From NCBI RefSeq assembly GCF_039529295.1, contig NZ_BAAAMN010000013.1, positions 62,001-126,000 of the forward strand: a stretch of 64,000 nucleotides of DNA. Direction: 5' to 3'. The stretch's first letter is position 1, and every line of letters begins with the position of its first letter. The notes below the pieces were generated by a model. The model searched no databases, had not been told where the DNA came from, and was given only the letters and a program-made list of their open reading frames with translations. The translations under genes and the position numbers were made by a program. This stretch comes from Yaniella flava. Lineage in GTDB: Bacteria; Actinomycetota; Actinomycetes; Actinomycetales; Micrococcaceae. Positions 53,815 to 63,042 of the stretch are shown piece by piece.

Positions 53815-56800
53815 GTGCCAGAACTTACGTCCGCCCAGCTCTCCGAGGAATTTCCCGGCAATGAATGGCTTGTTGCGGATATCTACGAAAAGTACAAGGC
53901 GGATAAGTCTTCTGTGGATGAGAAATGGGCCGAAATTTTCGCCCGCTTAGAAGCTGCTAATACCTCGGACACCCCTGAGAAAGCAGCCCCAGCCCAGACC
54001 GCCGCACCCGCTCAGTCCAAAAACTCACAGCCTGCCCAATCGGCAGCCGCCACACCCAAAAAATCGGCGAAGACTGAGTCGGCAACACCTGCGGCAGAAT
54101 CCAAACAACCGCCAAAACCGAAAGTTCGTCGCGCAGCGGCAGCACCCGAGGCCATCACCTCTGAACCTTCCATTGCTGCACGTGAAGATCGCGCTCAAGT
54201 CGAGACCGAACAGGTAAAAGAAGATGAGTGGGTCCGGCTTCGCGGTATGCCCCAGGCGATCGCAGCCAACATGGACGCCTCCCTGTCCATGCCAACGGCA
54301 ACTACGGTTCGCGATATGCCGGTCAAGGCACTCGTGGACAACCGCACCACAATCAACAACCATCTCAAGCGCACACGTGGTGGGCGTGTTTCCTTTACGC
54401 ACCTGATCGGCTACGCCGTCATTCGTGCGCTCGTCAAGCACCCCGAGATGAACGCGATTTACCGCGAAGATGACGGTAAAAAGTACAAGATCAACCCGGC
54501 CCACATCAACTTCGGTTTAGCGATCGACGTGCCTGGCTCCAAGGGTGAACGCGCACTGGTGCAGCCATCCATCAAGGCCGTCGAGTCTATGAACTTCCGC
54601 GAATTCTGGGAAGCGTATGACGACCTCGTCGATCGTGCACTCAACAACAAACTTTCCATGGATGACCACTCGGGTACCACGGTGTCACTGACCAACCCGG
54701 GCGGTATCGGTACCGTGCACTCGGTACCACGCCTTTCTGAGGGACAAGCCGCCATCATTGGTGTTGGCGCGTTGACCTACTCCGCGGAATTCGAAGGCAC
54801 ATCCCAAAAGGTACTTTCTGATCTTGCGGTTTCCAAGACCATGACTGTTACCTCTACCTACGATCACCGTGTGATCCAAGGTGCCGGCTCCGGCGAGTTC
54901 TTACGCACCGTGCACAACCTGTTGTTGGGCGAAGATAATTTCTATGATGAGATCTTCGTCAATCTGCGTATTCCGACCGAGCCCATTCGTTGGGCACCAG
55001 ATGTACAGGTCAATCCCGAAGACGAAGTTGGCAAAGCCGCTCGTATTCAGCAGCTTATCCATTCCTATCGCGTCCGTGGACACTTAATCGCAGATACTGA
55101 TCCACTCGAATATCGCATGCGCACCCACCCGGATCTCGATTTAGATTCACACGGATTGACGCTGTGGGATCTCGATCGCGTCTGGCCAACCGGTGGCATC
55201 GGCGGCAAGTCGCACATGTTGCTGCGCGACCTATTGGGCGTGCTGCGTGACGCATACACCCGCAACTCGGGCTACGAGTACATGCACATTGATGAGCCTG
55301 AGCAGCGCGCCTGGTTCCAAGACAAGCTTGAGCACCCGTTCGAAAAACCCAATCGTGAAGAACAACTTCGCATCTTGGGCCGACTCAATGCTGCCGAAGC
55401 GTTCGAAACGTTCTTACAAACCAAGTTCGTTGGTCAGAAGCGATTCTCGCTGGAAGGCTCTGAATCGCTGATCGCGCTATTGGACGCCATCCTGTCTGGC
55501 GCAGCAGACGAAGGCCTCGATGAAGTCGCCATCGGCATGGCGCACCGCGGACGTCTCAACGTCTTGACCAACATTGCAGGCAAGACCTTCACTCAAGTAT
55601 TCCGGGAATTCGTCGGTGACGCAGATTCCGACGTTGCCCAAGGTTCCGGTGACGTGAAATACCACCTGGGAACTGAAGGCACTTTCACGTCCTATAATCG
55701 CAACACCACCACCGTCTCTGTTGCCGCCAACCCATCACACCTCGAGGCCGTCAATCCGGTACTTGAGGGTATCGTTCGCGCCAAACAGGACCGTTACGAC
55801 CACGGGGCTGATTCGCCGAAATCATACTCTGTCCTACCGATTCAGGTGCATGGTGACGCCTCGTTTGCAGGCCAGGGCGTGGTCTTTGAAACCATGCAGA
55901 TGTCCCAGCTACGCGGCTACCGCACTGGTGGCACCGTGCATGTAGTCATCAACAACCAAGTTGGTTTCACCACCCCACCATCGCAATCACGCTCATCCAC
56001 ATATGCAACCGATGTGGCCCGCTCAATTCAGGCCCCAGTCTTCCATGTTAATGGCGATGACCCAGAAGCCGTGGTCCAGGCTGCCCAACTGGCCTACGAG
56101 TACCGTCAGCGCTTCCACCGCGATGTCGTCATCGATCTCATCACCTACCGCCGTCGCGGCCACAACGAAGGTGACGATCCATCAATGACCCAGCCTGGCA
56201 TGTACAACCTGATCTCCAATAAGACCTCGACCCGTCGTCTCTACGTCGACTCGCTGGTCGGTCGTGGCGATATCACCCGAGAAGAAGCAGACCAGGCTGC
56301 CACCGACTATAAGAATCGACTGGAAGCCGCATTCGCTGAAATCGGGGAAGCCGAAACCTCACCGATCCCAATATTGGGTTCAGCCCACGGCATTGAGGAT
56401 CCATCCCAAACGTATACGCCTGAATCAACAGCAATTTCCGATGAGATGCTGCGCCGTGTTGGTGAAGTCCACGCGGAAATCCCAGAAGACTTCAATGTCC
56501 ATCCGAAACTGCTTGCACTGTTAGAGCGCCGCAACAAGATGGCCGTCGACGGGGGCATCGACTGGGGCTTTGCAGAGCTCGCAGCCTTCGGGTCTTTGAT
56601 GATGGAAGGGGTGCCGGTCCGGTTATCCGGTCAAGATTCCCGTCGCGGAACTTTCGTCCAGCGTCATGCCGTGTTCTATGATCGAGAGACCAATGATGAG
56701 TGGACACCACTGGCTTCCCTGACAAATGACCAGTCGAAGTTCTGGATCTACAACTCGCTGTTGTCCGAATATGCCGCAGTCGGTTTCGAATACGGTTACT

Positions 56801-57573
56801 CCGTAGAACGCCCCGAAGCACTCGTGCTATGGGAAGCCCAATTCGGCGACTTCGTCAACGGTGCACAAACGGTCATCGACGAGTTCATCTCGTCATCCGC
56901 CCAGAAATGGAACCAGCACTCCTCCATCGTGCTGCTCTTGCCGCACGGGTACGAAGGCCAAGGACCAGACCACTCATCGGCACGCATCGAGCGGTTCTTG
57001 CAGTTGTCTGCAGAGGAAAACATGCGCGTGGTTCAACCCTCATACGGCGCAAACCACTTCCACTTGTTGCGCGAACACGCGTACTCGACACCACGTCGAC
57101 CGCTCATCGTGTTCAGCCCTAAACAGCTGCTTCGCCTGCGCGCTGCGGCATCCCAGGTGGAAGACTTCACCCGCGGACGCTTCATGCCGGTTGTTCCAGA
57201 CCACAGCGCAGCAGACTCAGCAAAGCAGGTTATCATGGTCTCCGGCCGCGTTTACTATGACATAGCCGACCGACGCAAGAAGCTTGAGATGGAATCTGAA
57301 GTCGCCATCATTCGTGTCGAACAGCTCTACCCGCTGCCAGTCGAAGAAATCAAGGCGCAACTGTCCAAGTATCCAAATGCTACGGTTTCATGGGTTCAAG
57401 ACGAACCAGAAAACCAAGGACCTTGGCCATTCATGCTGCAGAACCTGTTGCCCCAGCTGGAACGCGATGTCCAACTCATCAGCCGCCCCGCGGCTGCCTC
57501 ACCGTCGGCGGGCAATAAGCCACGCCACGACGACGAGCAAGAAACACTGCTACAGGACATCTTCGGCGCCTAG
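53815..57573 (+). CDS. kgd: multifunctional 2-oxoglutarate dehydrogenase/decarboxylase (Kgd/OdhA)
   Basis: The fused E1-E2o enzyme of the actinobacterial TCA cycle: 2-oxoglutarate to succinyl-CoA together with the E2p and E3 of the pyruvate complex. GTG 53815 follows GAAGAGG and gives 1,252 residues. After the N-terminal segment (LTSAQLSEEFPGNEWLVADI) comes an Ala/Pro/Lys linker, an E2-like acyltransferase core (about 125-340, ending STYDHRVIQGAGSGEFL) without a lipoyl domain, then the TPP-dependent E1 (GMAHRGRLNVLTN; HGDASFAGQG; RRRGHNEGDDPSMTQP). FHA-domain regulation through an N-terminal threonine, as in mycobacteria, is possible. Confidence 0.96.
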   Translation: MPELTSAQLSEEFPGNEWLVADIYEKYKADKSSVDEKWAEIFARLEAANTSDTPEKAAPAQTAAPAQSKNSQPAQSAAATPKKSAKTESATPAAESKQPPKPKVRRAAAAPEAITSEPSIAAREDRAQVETEQVKEDEWVRLRGMPQAIAANMDASLSMPTATTVRDMPVKALVDNRTTINNHLKRTRGGRVSFTHLIGYAVIRALVKHPEMNAIYREDDGKKYKINPAHINFGLAIDVPGSKGERALVQPSIKAVESMNFREFWEAYDDLVDRALNNKLSMDDHSGTTVSLTNPGGIGTVHSVPRLSEGQAAIIGVGALTYSAEFEGTSQKVLSDLAVSKTMTVTSTYDHRVIQGAGSGEFLRTVHNLLLGEDNFYDEIFVNLRIPTEPIRWAPDVQVNPEDEVGKAARIQQLIHSYRVRGHLIADTDPLEYRMRTHPDLDLDSHGLTLWDLDRVWPTGGIGGKSHMLLRDLLGVLRDAYTRNSGYEYMHIDEPEQRAWFQDKLEHPFEKPNREEQLRILGRLNAAEAFETFLQTKFVGQKRFSLEGSESLIALLDAILSGAADEGLDEVAIGMAHRGRLNVLTNIAGKTFTQVFREFVGDADSDVAQGSGDVKYHLGTEGTFTSYNRNTTTVSVAANPSHLEAVNPVLEGIVRAKQDRYDHGADSPKSYSVLPIQVHGDASFAGQGVVFETMQMSQLRGYRTGGTVHVVINNQVGFTTPPSQSRSSTYATDVARSIQAPVFHVNGDDPEAVVQAAQLAYEYRQRFHRDVVIDLITYRRRGHNEGDDPSMTQPGMYNLISNKTSTRRLYVDSLVGRGDITREEADQAATDYKNRLEAAFAEIGEAETSPIPILGSAHGIEDPSQTYTPESTAISDEMLRRVGEVHAEIPEDFNVHPKLLALLERRNKMAVDGGIDWGFAELAAFGSLMMEGVPVRLSGQDSRRGTFVQRHAVFYDRETNDEWTPLASLTNDQSKFWIYNSLLSEYAAVGFEYGYSVERPEALVLWEAQFGDFVNGAQTVIDEFISSSAQKWNQHSSIVLLLPHGYEGQGPDHSSARIERFLQLSAEENMRVVQPSYGANHFHLLREHAYSTPRRPLIVFSPKQLLRLRAAASQVEDFTRGRFMPVVPDHSAADSAKQVIMVSGRVYYDIADRRKKLEMESEVAIIRVEQLYPLPVEEIKAQLSKYPNATVSWVQDEPENQGPWPFMLQNLLPQLERDVQLISRPAAASPSAGNKPRHDDEQETLLQDIFGA

Positions 57574-57594
57574 ACCGCCCACAACGTGAAACAT

Positions 57595-57633
57595 CGCCCG
57601 TTGCGGTCCAGCTTTTTTGGGCCGCAACAGGCG
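57595..57633 (+). terminator. terminator after kgd
   Basis: A 10-bp stem with one G-U pair (GTTGCGGTCC at 57600-57609 with 57619-57628), extended by CGCC/GGCG across one mismatch. It has T in the loop rather than a strong 3' U-tract. Confidence 0.65.
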
Positions 57634-57705
57634 TTTAACCACAGTTTTCACCGCGAGAAGGCTACAGTGGAGACAAAAGAACGCTAGTTGAAAGAGGCAA
57701 ACTTC

Positions 57706-58317
57706 GTGCACACTCGAAACATCCGGTTGTTCTCCATCGGAGCCCAAACACTCACCGGAGTTGGCGACGCACGCGGCTTAGGTTGGTTGGGGCGCGTTTT
57801 AGCAAAAACCGAAATCCCAGACCTACAAATAGAGTCCTATCCGTTAGTGTTCCCCAACGAGACCACAGAGGAAATGTCCGACCGCTGGGAGCACGAAGTC
57901 CTGCCCCGCCTCGCCACCGAAGATATTGAAAACCGTATGATCATTGCGGTCCCCCACGACCCAGTCGCCATGGCCGGCTCATCAGCACGTGCAAGACTGC
58001 ACCTGGCAAATATCCTCGACCGAGCCAAGCAACACAACATCGCAACATTCGTCGTCGGCCCCACACCGACACAAGACCACGAGACGAACCGCCACCTCGC
58101 CCAACTCAATGAGGCCTACCAAGGGGTCGCGGAACGACGCGACGTACTCTACGTCGATGCATTTACAGATCTTGTGAACCACCAAAACTTCAACGAGGAC
58201 CTCATGGTCAACGAAGGCCTGCCCGGGCAAGCAGCCTACGGACTCATTGCCTGGCTCGTGCTCAATCGCGGATGGTTCGACTGGCTTGGAATCGTTGACC
58301 CGAACATTAATGGCTAA
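57706..58317 (+). CDS. SGNH/GDSL-like hydrolase fold protein without catalytic serine
   Basis: A 203-residue protein with SGNH-hydrolase layout, but the GDSxT block is replaced by IGAQTLTGVGDARGLGW, so the nucleophile Ser is missing, and the C-terminal DxxH box is replaced by NEGLPGQAAYG. It is probably inactive as an esterase or has another function. Start GTG 57706 follows GAAAGAGG. It lies between kgd and bL37 without an obvious partner. Confidence 0.7.
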   Translation: MHTRNIRLFSIGAQTLTGVGDARGLGWLGRVLAKTEIPDLQIESYPLVFPNETTEEMSDRWEHEVLPRLATEDIENRMIIAVPHDPVAMAGSSARARLHLANILDRAKQHNIATFVVGPTPTQDHETNRHLAQLNEAYQGVAERRDVLYVDAFTDLVNHQNFNEDLMVNEGLPGQAAYGLIAWLVLNRGWFDWLGIVDPNING

Positions 58318-58367
58318 GCCAGAATGATAATATAGCTTGGAACCCCACGACGGAAAGGAGCATCACG

Positions 58368-58442
58368 ATGAGTCAACGTGGTCGTAAACGTAAGGATCGT
58401 CGCAAGACACGCGCAAACTCGGGTAAGCGCCCGAACTCGTAG
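58368..58442 (+). CDS. ribosomal protein bL37 (24 residues)
   Basis: A 24-residue, strongly basic protein that begins MSQRGRKRKDRRK and ends ANSGKRPNS. It matches the actinobacterial bL37 found on the large ribosomal subunit of mycobacteria (AKRGRKKRDRK and ANHGKRPN pattern). The ATG is preceded by GGAAAGGAG at 58352-58360, a very strong ribosome-binding site. Short genes like this are commonly missed. A 22-bp perfect hairpin follows 17 bp downstream. Confidence 0.85.
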   Translation: MSQRGRKRKDRRKTRANSGKRPNS

Positions 58443-58458
58443 TGCCGAGTCGATCAAC

Positions 58459-58506
58459 ACGATACAAGTAGGGCTGAACCAGATGGTTCAGCCCTACTTG
58501 TATCGT
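58459..58506. terminator. 22-bp perfect hairpin between bL37 and the anti-sigma gene
   Basis: Arms at 58459-58480 and 58485-58506 are fully complementary with a 4-base loop AGAT. It lies between convergent genes, so it probably terminates both, but there is no U-tract on either side. Its length and perfection are exceptional for a terminator. Confidence 0.75.
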
Positions 58507-58519
58507 GACGCCTCAGCGT

Positions 58520-58807
58520 CTAGCTGGTCTTCAAAGCCTCAATTCGGTGAAGAATTCTATCTTTGAGAGACTCTGGAGCTTTTTCATCGCACGAACGACG
58601 CACGACGTCGCGAATAATAATCTCTAGATCATGCTCCGACTGGCACGGTGTGCAGTTTTCAATATGAGCTCGGACCTCAGTAAAATCCTGCTGCTCCAGC
58701 GCCCCATCTAAATACTTATAAATACTATCCATACGGGATTCGGTGCAACCACCGTTTTGAGCGCAATCGTCGGACTCGGTCCCAACGTCTTGAGTTTCGT
58801 GTGTCAT
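58520..58807 (-). CDS. rsrA: zinc-containing anti-sigma factor (RsrA/RshA type)
   Basis: A 95-residue redox-sensing anti-sigma factor. It has the ZAS motif H-x3-C-x2-C (His48, Cys52, Cys55 in HIENCTPC) and an upstream Cys21 that matches the fourth zinc ligand of RsrA. Oxidation forms a disulphide and releases the sigma factor. Its start overlaps the sigma gene's stop by 4 bp. Confidence 0.9.
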   Translation of the reverse strand: MTHETQDVGTESDDCAQNGGCTESRMDSIYKYLDGALEQQDFTEVRAHIENCTPCQSEHDLEIIIRDVVRRSCDEKAPESLKDRILHRIEALKTS

Positions 58808-59550
58808 TTTTGGTCCTCCTCCGATGCCTTGGCGTGTTGTTTCTTCTGCAATTCGATTGCGCCTTGAATACCGCGGTCCGCAGCGTAATCGGTCAGTAGC
58901 TCCCGCAAACTGCGCCGCCCGCGGTGTAACCGAGACATGACTGTACCAATCGGCACGTCTAAAATGTCGGCAATCTCTTTATATGCAAAGCCTTCGACAT
59001 CAGCTAAATACACCGGTATGCGAAAATCCTCAGAAATCTTAGCGAGCGCGTTCTTCACGTCACTATCCGCCAAATAATCCAACGCCTCGGTCTCGGCAGA
59101 GCGAAGACCAGTGGCAGAATGTTCCGCAGCTCGAGCCATCTGCCAATCTTCCACACCATCACCGTCAGCCTCTTGAGGACGACGCTGACGCTTGCGATAG
59201 ATATTGATGTACGTATTGGTCAAAATACGAAACAGCCAAGCCCGTAGGTTTGTTCCAGGTTTGTACTGGTGAAACGAAGAGTAGGCCCGAGCAAAAGCTT
59301 CTTGGACCAAATCTTCGGCATCCTCGGGATTACGCGTCATACGCAAGGCACCCGAGTACAGCTGATCCAGGTACTGCATCGCATCCTGTTCGAAACGGGC
59401 ACGACGCTGATTATCTGTCTCAGCCTTTGGATCGATACGAGATCCGTCATCGGCGGCGGGAATATCAGAAGGCAAATGAGTCATCCCGGCCCAGTCTAAT
59501 CTCAAATCTGTCACATGAGATGTTTCTATCGGCGCATTGATCGTCAGCAC
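58804..59550 (-). CDS. sigR: ECF sigma factor SigR/SigH (thiol-oxidative stress)
   Basis: A 248-residue group 4 sigma factor. Region 2 is LYSGALRMTRNPEDAEDLVQEAFARAY and RAWLFRILTNTYINIYRK; region 4 ends DVPIGTVMSRLHRGRRSLRELL. It directs thioredoxin and mycothiol genes under disulphide stress. A later ATG at 59484 is an alternative start: unstable long and stable short forms of SigR are known in Streptomyces. Co-transcribed with its anti-sigma factor. Confidence 0.92.
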   Translation of the reverse strand: MLTINAPIETSHVTDLRLDWAGMTHLPSDIPAADDGSRIDPKAETDNQRRARFEQDAMQYLDQLYSGALRMTRNPEDAEDLVQEAFARAYSSFHQYKPGTNLRAWLFRILTNTYINIYRKRQRRPQEADGDGVEDWQMARAAEHSATGLRSAETEALDYLADSDVKNALAKISEDFRIPVYLADVEGFAYKEIADILDVPIGTVMSRLHRGRRSLRELLTDYAADRGIQGAIELQKKQHAKASEEDQK

Positions 59551-59725
59551 TGGTATAACAACACCCTCCCATTATGCGACCACATACATTCTTCTAGCAG
59601 GTACAGCCGGAAGAGTGAGAGAATTATTCCCCTCGATACAGGCCCATCGACAACGCTGAGGGCGATAACAAGGTATCTTGGAAGGTGTCACACACAACGC
59701 TAAATACGATTGAAAGAGGTATCTG
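59551..59725. promoter_or_regulatory. divergent intergenic region between sigR and aroA
   Basis: The 175-bp gap should carry promoters for both genes. A clear SigR-type GGAAT-N18-GTT was not found on the minus strand. GAAAGAGG at about 59712-59719 is the aroA ribosome-binding site. Confidence 0.4.
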
Positions 59726-61096
59726 TTGGTCACAATGACTCCTGCCCCCGGTGAAGAGTGGGCTGCCCCCTTTGCCAGCGCACCGGTTTCTGCCACCGTG
59801 GCGTTACCTGGCTCCAAGTCATTGACGAACCGGCACCTCGTGTTAGCTGCCCTGTCGGAAACACCCTCACGGCTCACAGGCGTGCTGGTGTCGCGGGATA
59901 CTGATTTAATGGTTGCTGCCCTGACCGCACTGGGCGCATCATTTACCCGGGTCAATGATGATCCGACCGTTCTGGACATTACCCCGATCAAACACGCCGA
60001 CACGACCGGCAACATCACCGTGGACTCGGGCCTAGCAGGCACTGTCATGCGCTTCATTCCCGGCGTTGCCGCAAGTACCCATGCAACCGTCCTGGTTGAT
60101 GGCGATGAACAGTCCTATGCTCGGCCTATGGGGCCGGTGATCGATGGGTTGATCCAAGCCGGTGTGAAGATCACAGCAGAGCAGCAGTCTAAGGTGACGC
60201 ATCTGCCCCTGACAGTGCACGGTGCCGGTGCACCCGTTGGAGGCACCGTATCCATTGACGCAGGAGGATCCTCTCAGTTCATTTCGGCACTGCTGTTGAT
60301 CGGTGCCACCTGCACTGATGGCCTAGATATTCGTCACACGGGCAAACACACCCCGAGCCCGGAACATATTGCCATGACGATCGCATTGCTGGCAGAAGCT
60401 GGTGTCTCGGTCACCACGCCTGAACCCGATCGTTGGGTTGTTCCCCCGGGCGCCATCACGGCCGGTGACAGTGCTGTGGAGCCAGATTTATCAAACGCCG
60501 GCCCTTATCTTGCCGCTGCCGTCGTGACAGGTGGCCGTGTCACGGTCCCGTATTGGCCGATGGAAACCACACAAATTGGCGACCGATGGCGCACCCTTCT
60601 GGCGCGGTTCGGCGCTGAAGTCACGTTCGAACCTGTGTCAGGTACAAATTACGGCGACCTCACGGTCACCGGGGCCCTGACTGCGGCAGGCCAGCCGGTC
60701 ATTACCGGTGGTGGCGAAATCAGCGACCTTGCTGAACTCGCACCCACCACGGCCGCTATCGCTATGCTCGCCGAGGGTCCAACTCGACTCACCAACATCG
60801 GGCACCTTCGGGGGCACGAAACAGACCGCCTCAGTGCACTCACGACCGAAGCCAAAAAGCTTGGCGCCACCGTCGAGGAAGGCGACGACTATCTTGCGTT
60901 TGCCGGCAGTTATCAACTCCAGCCAGCGGTCATTGACTCATATGCCGACCACCGCATGGCTACCTACGGTGCAATCATCGGCCTGCGTGTCAACAACACC
61001 AGCATTGCTGACGTGGCCACCACGGCGAAAACCATGCCTGATTTTCCACTCGCGTGGACACAACTAGTCTCCGGGAAACGGCAGATCCGCGCATGA
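59726..61096 (+). CDS. aroA: 3-phosphoshikimate 1-carboxyvinyltransferase (EPSP synthase)
   Basis: Sixth step of the shikimate pathway: phosphoenolpyruvate plus shikimate-3-phosphate to EPSP. The 456-residue protein has SKSLTNRHLVLAAL, GLAGTVMRFIPG, DGDEQSYARPMGP and LRGHETDRLSAL. TTG 59726 has the better ribosome-binding spacing than ATG 59735. It is coupled to rsgA by an ATGA overlap. Confidence 0.95.
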   Translation: MVTMTPAPGEEWAAPFASAPVSATVALPGSKSLTNRHLVLAALSETPSRLTGVLVSRDTDLMVAALTALGASFTRVNDDPTVLDITPIKHADTTGNITVDSGLAGTVMRFIPGVAASTHATVLVDGDEQSYARPMGPVIDGLIQAGVKITAEQQSKVTHLPLTVHGAGAPVGGTVSIDAGGSSQFISALLLIGATCTDGLDIRHTGKHTPSPEHIAMTIALLAEAGVSVTTPEPDRWVVPPGAITAGDSAVEPDLSNAGPYLAAAVVTGGRVTVPYWPMETTQIGDRWRTLLARFGAEVTFEPVSGTNYGDLTVTGALTAAGQPVITGGGEISDLAELAPTTAAIAMLAEGPTRLTNIGHLRGHETDRLSALTTEAKKLGATVEEGDDYLAFAGSYQLQPAVIDSYADHRMATYGAIIGLRVNNTSIADVATTAKTMPDFPLAWTQLVSGKRQIRA

Positions 61097-62193
61097 GCCG
61101 TTTCAGTATCGATTACTCTCGCTATGACGAAAGTTCGGCACCAAAACGTCCCTCAAAACGTGGCTCACGACCGCGGACCAAAGAACGTCCGGCACATGAA
61201 GACGCCGTCACCGGTCGTATCACCACCGTAGACCGCGGTCGTTACACGGTGTACATGGCGCCAGTTCGGAAAACGAAACAGCAATCGGGCCAGAAGGCAC
61301 GCTACCTCACAGCCATGCGAGCCCGAGAAATGCGCAACACCGCCATCGTCACCGGCGACCTCGTCGATCTTGTCGGTGACACCTCCGGTGAACAAGGCAG
61401 CCTGGCTCGCATTGTCCGCTTGGGTGAACGAGAAACCGTCCTACGACGTTCTGCCGACGATACTGACGCATACGAGCGGATAGTGGTGGCCAATGCTGAC
61501 ACACTGGTGATTGTTGTGGCCGCTGCGAATCCAGAGCCGCGCACCGGATTCATTGATCGCGCCATGGTGGCCGCGTTCGATGCTGGCATCACCCCGGTCT
61601 TGTGCATCACGAAATCTGATCTCGCGGACCCTGGGACACTGCTCGAGCACTATGCACACCTGGACTTAGAAATTTTTACCATCGGCCCCTCCAATGCCGA
61701 AGACGAAGATACCAGCGCCTCCCCGATCTTGCATCCAGCCGATCTGGACGCGCTCGAGAACCGTCTACACGGCCGTATTACCGCGCTGATCGGCCCCTCG
61801 GGGGTAGGAAAATCTACCCTGCTCAATGCCCTGACCGGTGCTCATCGCGCCGTCGGACATGTGAACACTGTGACAGGTCGCGGTCGACATACATCATCGT
61901 CAACGCTGGCGATCCCGTTGAATCAGGCAGGGACGTCGATGTTGATCGACACTCCCGGGATCCGTTCGTTTGGCATGGGCTTTGTGGATCCAGATACTGT
62001 GGTCGCAGCGTTCGAGGAACTCGGCCCCGCCATCACACAGTGTCCTCGCAGTTGTACCCACACACAGGACTCCCCCGGTTGTGCCCTCGATGGATGGGTG
62101 GCCTCCGGTCACGCCGGAGACTCCGGCCCCCAACGGCTCGCGTCCTTGCGACGGCTGTTAGCAAACCGGATAGAAACCGACGACTTTGACTAA
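61093..62193 (+). CDS. rsgA: ribosome small subunit-dependent GTPase
   Basis: Late 30S assembly GTPase. The 366-residue protein has an N-terminal OB domain, the circularly permuted GTPase order with TKSD (CITKSDLAD) before the P-loop GPSGVGKSTLLNAL, and a C-terminal zinc cluster CPRSCTHTQDSPGC. The first ~40 residues are basic and unordered. A longer in-frame start at 61054 lies within aroA and is rejected. Confidence 0.95.
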   Translation: MSRFSIDYSRYDESSAPKRPSKRGSRPRTKERPAHEDAVTGRITTVDRGRYTVYMAPVRKTKQQSGQKARYLTAMRAREMRNTAIVTGDLVDLVGDTSGEQGSLARIVRLGERETVLRRSADDTDAYERIVVANADTLVIVVAAANPEPRTGFIDRAMVAAFDAGITPVLCITKSDLADPGTLLEHYAHLDLEIFTIGPSNAEDEDTSASPILHPADLDALENRLHGRITALIGPSGVGKSTLLNALTGAHRAVGHVNTVTGRGRHTSSSTLAIPLNQAGTSMLIDTPGIRSFGMGFVDPDTVVAAFEELGPAITQCPRSCTHTQDSPGCALDGWVASGHAGDSGPQRLASLRRLLANRIETDDFD

Positions 62194-62217
62194 ACCCCAA
62201 TAGGAAGGCACACCACT

Positions 62218-63042
62218 ATGCAGCTCTCCACACCCCGTCAGGGGTACCGTGAAGATCTCAACCTGGCGCTGGTGATCGCGGATGCCGTTGACGCACTGAC
62301 CATGTCACGCTTTCAGGCTGTCGATCTCGAAGTTTCCACCAAACCGGATATGAGCCCGGTTTCGGATGCTGACCGCGCTGCCGAACAGCTGATTCGTCAG
62401 CAGCTTCGGCGTGCTCGTCCACGGGATGCCGTCACCGGAGAAGAGTTCGGCACCGACGGTGCATCAAAACGTCGTTGGATTATCGATCCCATTGATGGAA
62501 CCAAGAACTTTGTGCGCGGCGTGCCTGTCTGGGCCACACTGATCGCCTTAGTTGATAACGACCGCCCCGTCGTGGGTGTCGTATCAGCTCCTGCCCTGTC
62601 GCGCCGTTGGTGGGCCTACGAGGATGGCGGTGCCTACACCGGTAAATCACTATCCAATGCTTCACGCATCCACGCTTCCGATGTCACGGAACTCTCCGAC
62701 GCGTCGCTGTCCTTTTCATCCATCGAAGGATGGCGACAACGCGGCAACATCAGCGAGTTCCTTCAGCTGACCTCAGATGTATGGCGCGTCCGTGCATTCG
62801 GTGACTTTTGGTCGTACATGTTGGTGGCAGAAGGTGCCGTGGATATCGCCTGTGAACCAGAGCTGGAACTCTACGACATGGCAGCCCTGGTGCCCATCGT
62901 GACCGAAGCCGGCGGAACGTTTACCTCGCTCGACGGTGAACCAGGGCCTTGGGGCGGGCACGGGTTAGCAACCAATCGTCATCTCCACGACGATGTCTTG
63001 GAACGTCTCAATCCTGAACTTCGTGGCCAATCGCGTGCCTAA
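62218..63042 (+). CDS. hisN: histidinol-phosphatase (inositol monophosphatase fold)
   Basis: Removes phosphate from histidinol phosphate in histidine synthesis. The 274-residue protein has GEEFG, the metal-binding DPIDGTKNFVRG and the C-terminal CEPELELYDMAAL. The aroA-rsgA-hisN order is usual in the phylum and supports HisN over a general inositol phosphatase. Confidence 0.9.
   Translation: MQLSTPRQGYREDLNLALVIADAVDALTMSRFQAVDLEVSTKPDMSPVSDADRAAEQLIRQQLRRARPRDAVTGEEFGTDGASKRRWIIDPIDGTKNFVRGVPVWATLIALVDNDRPVVGVVSAPALSRRWWAYEDGGAYTGKSLSNASRIHASDVTELSDASLSFSSIEGWRQRGNISEFLQLTSDVWRVRAFGDFWSYMLVAEGAVDIACEPELELYDMAALVPIVTEAGGTFTSLDGEPGPWGGHGLATNRHLHDDVLERLNPELRGQSRA

Noticed and set aside
59551..59600. 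SigR-dependent promoter (GGAAT-N18-GTT) upstream of sigR
   Set aside because: The two elements could not be found at the right spacing on the minus strand.
62900..63030. Fluoride riboswitch upstream of crcB
   Set aside because: The first crcB starts inside hisN, and no GGNGAU-type pseudoknot leader is visible there.
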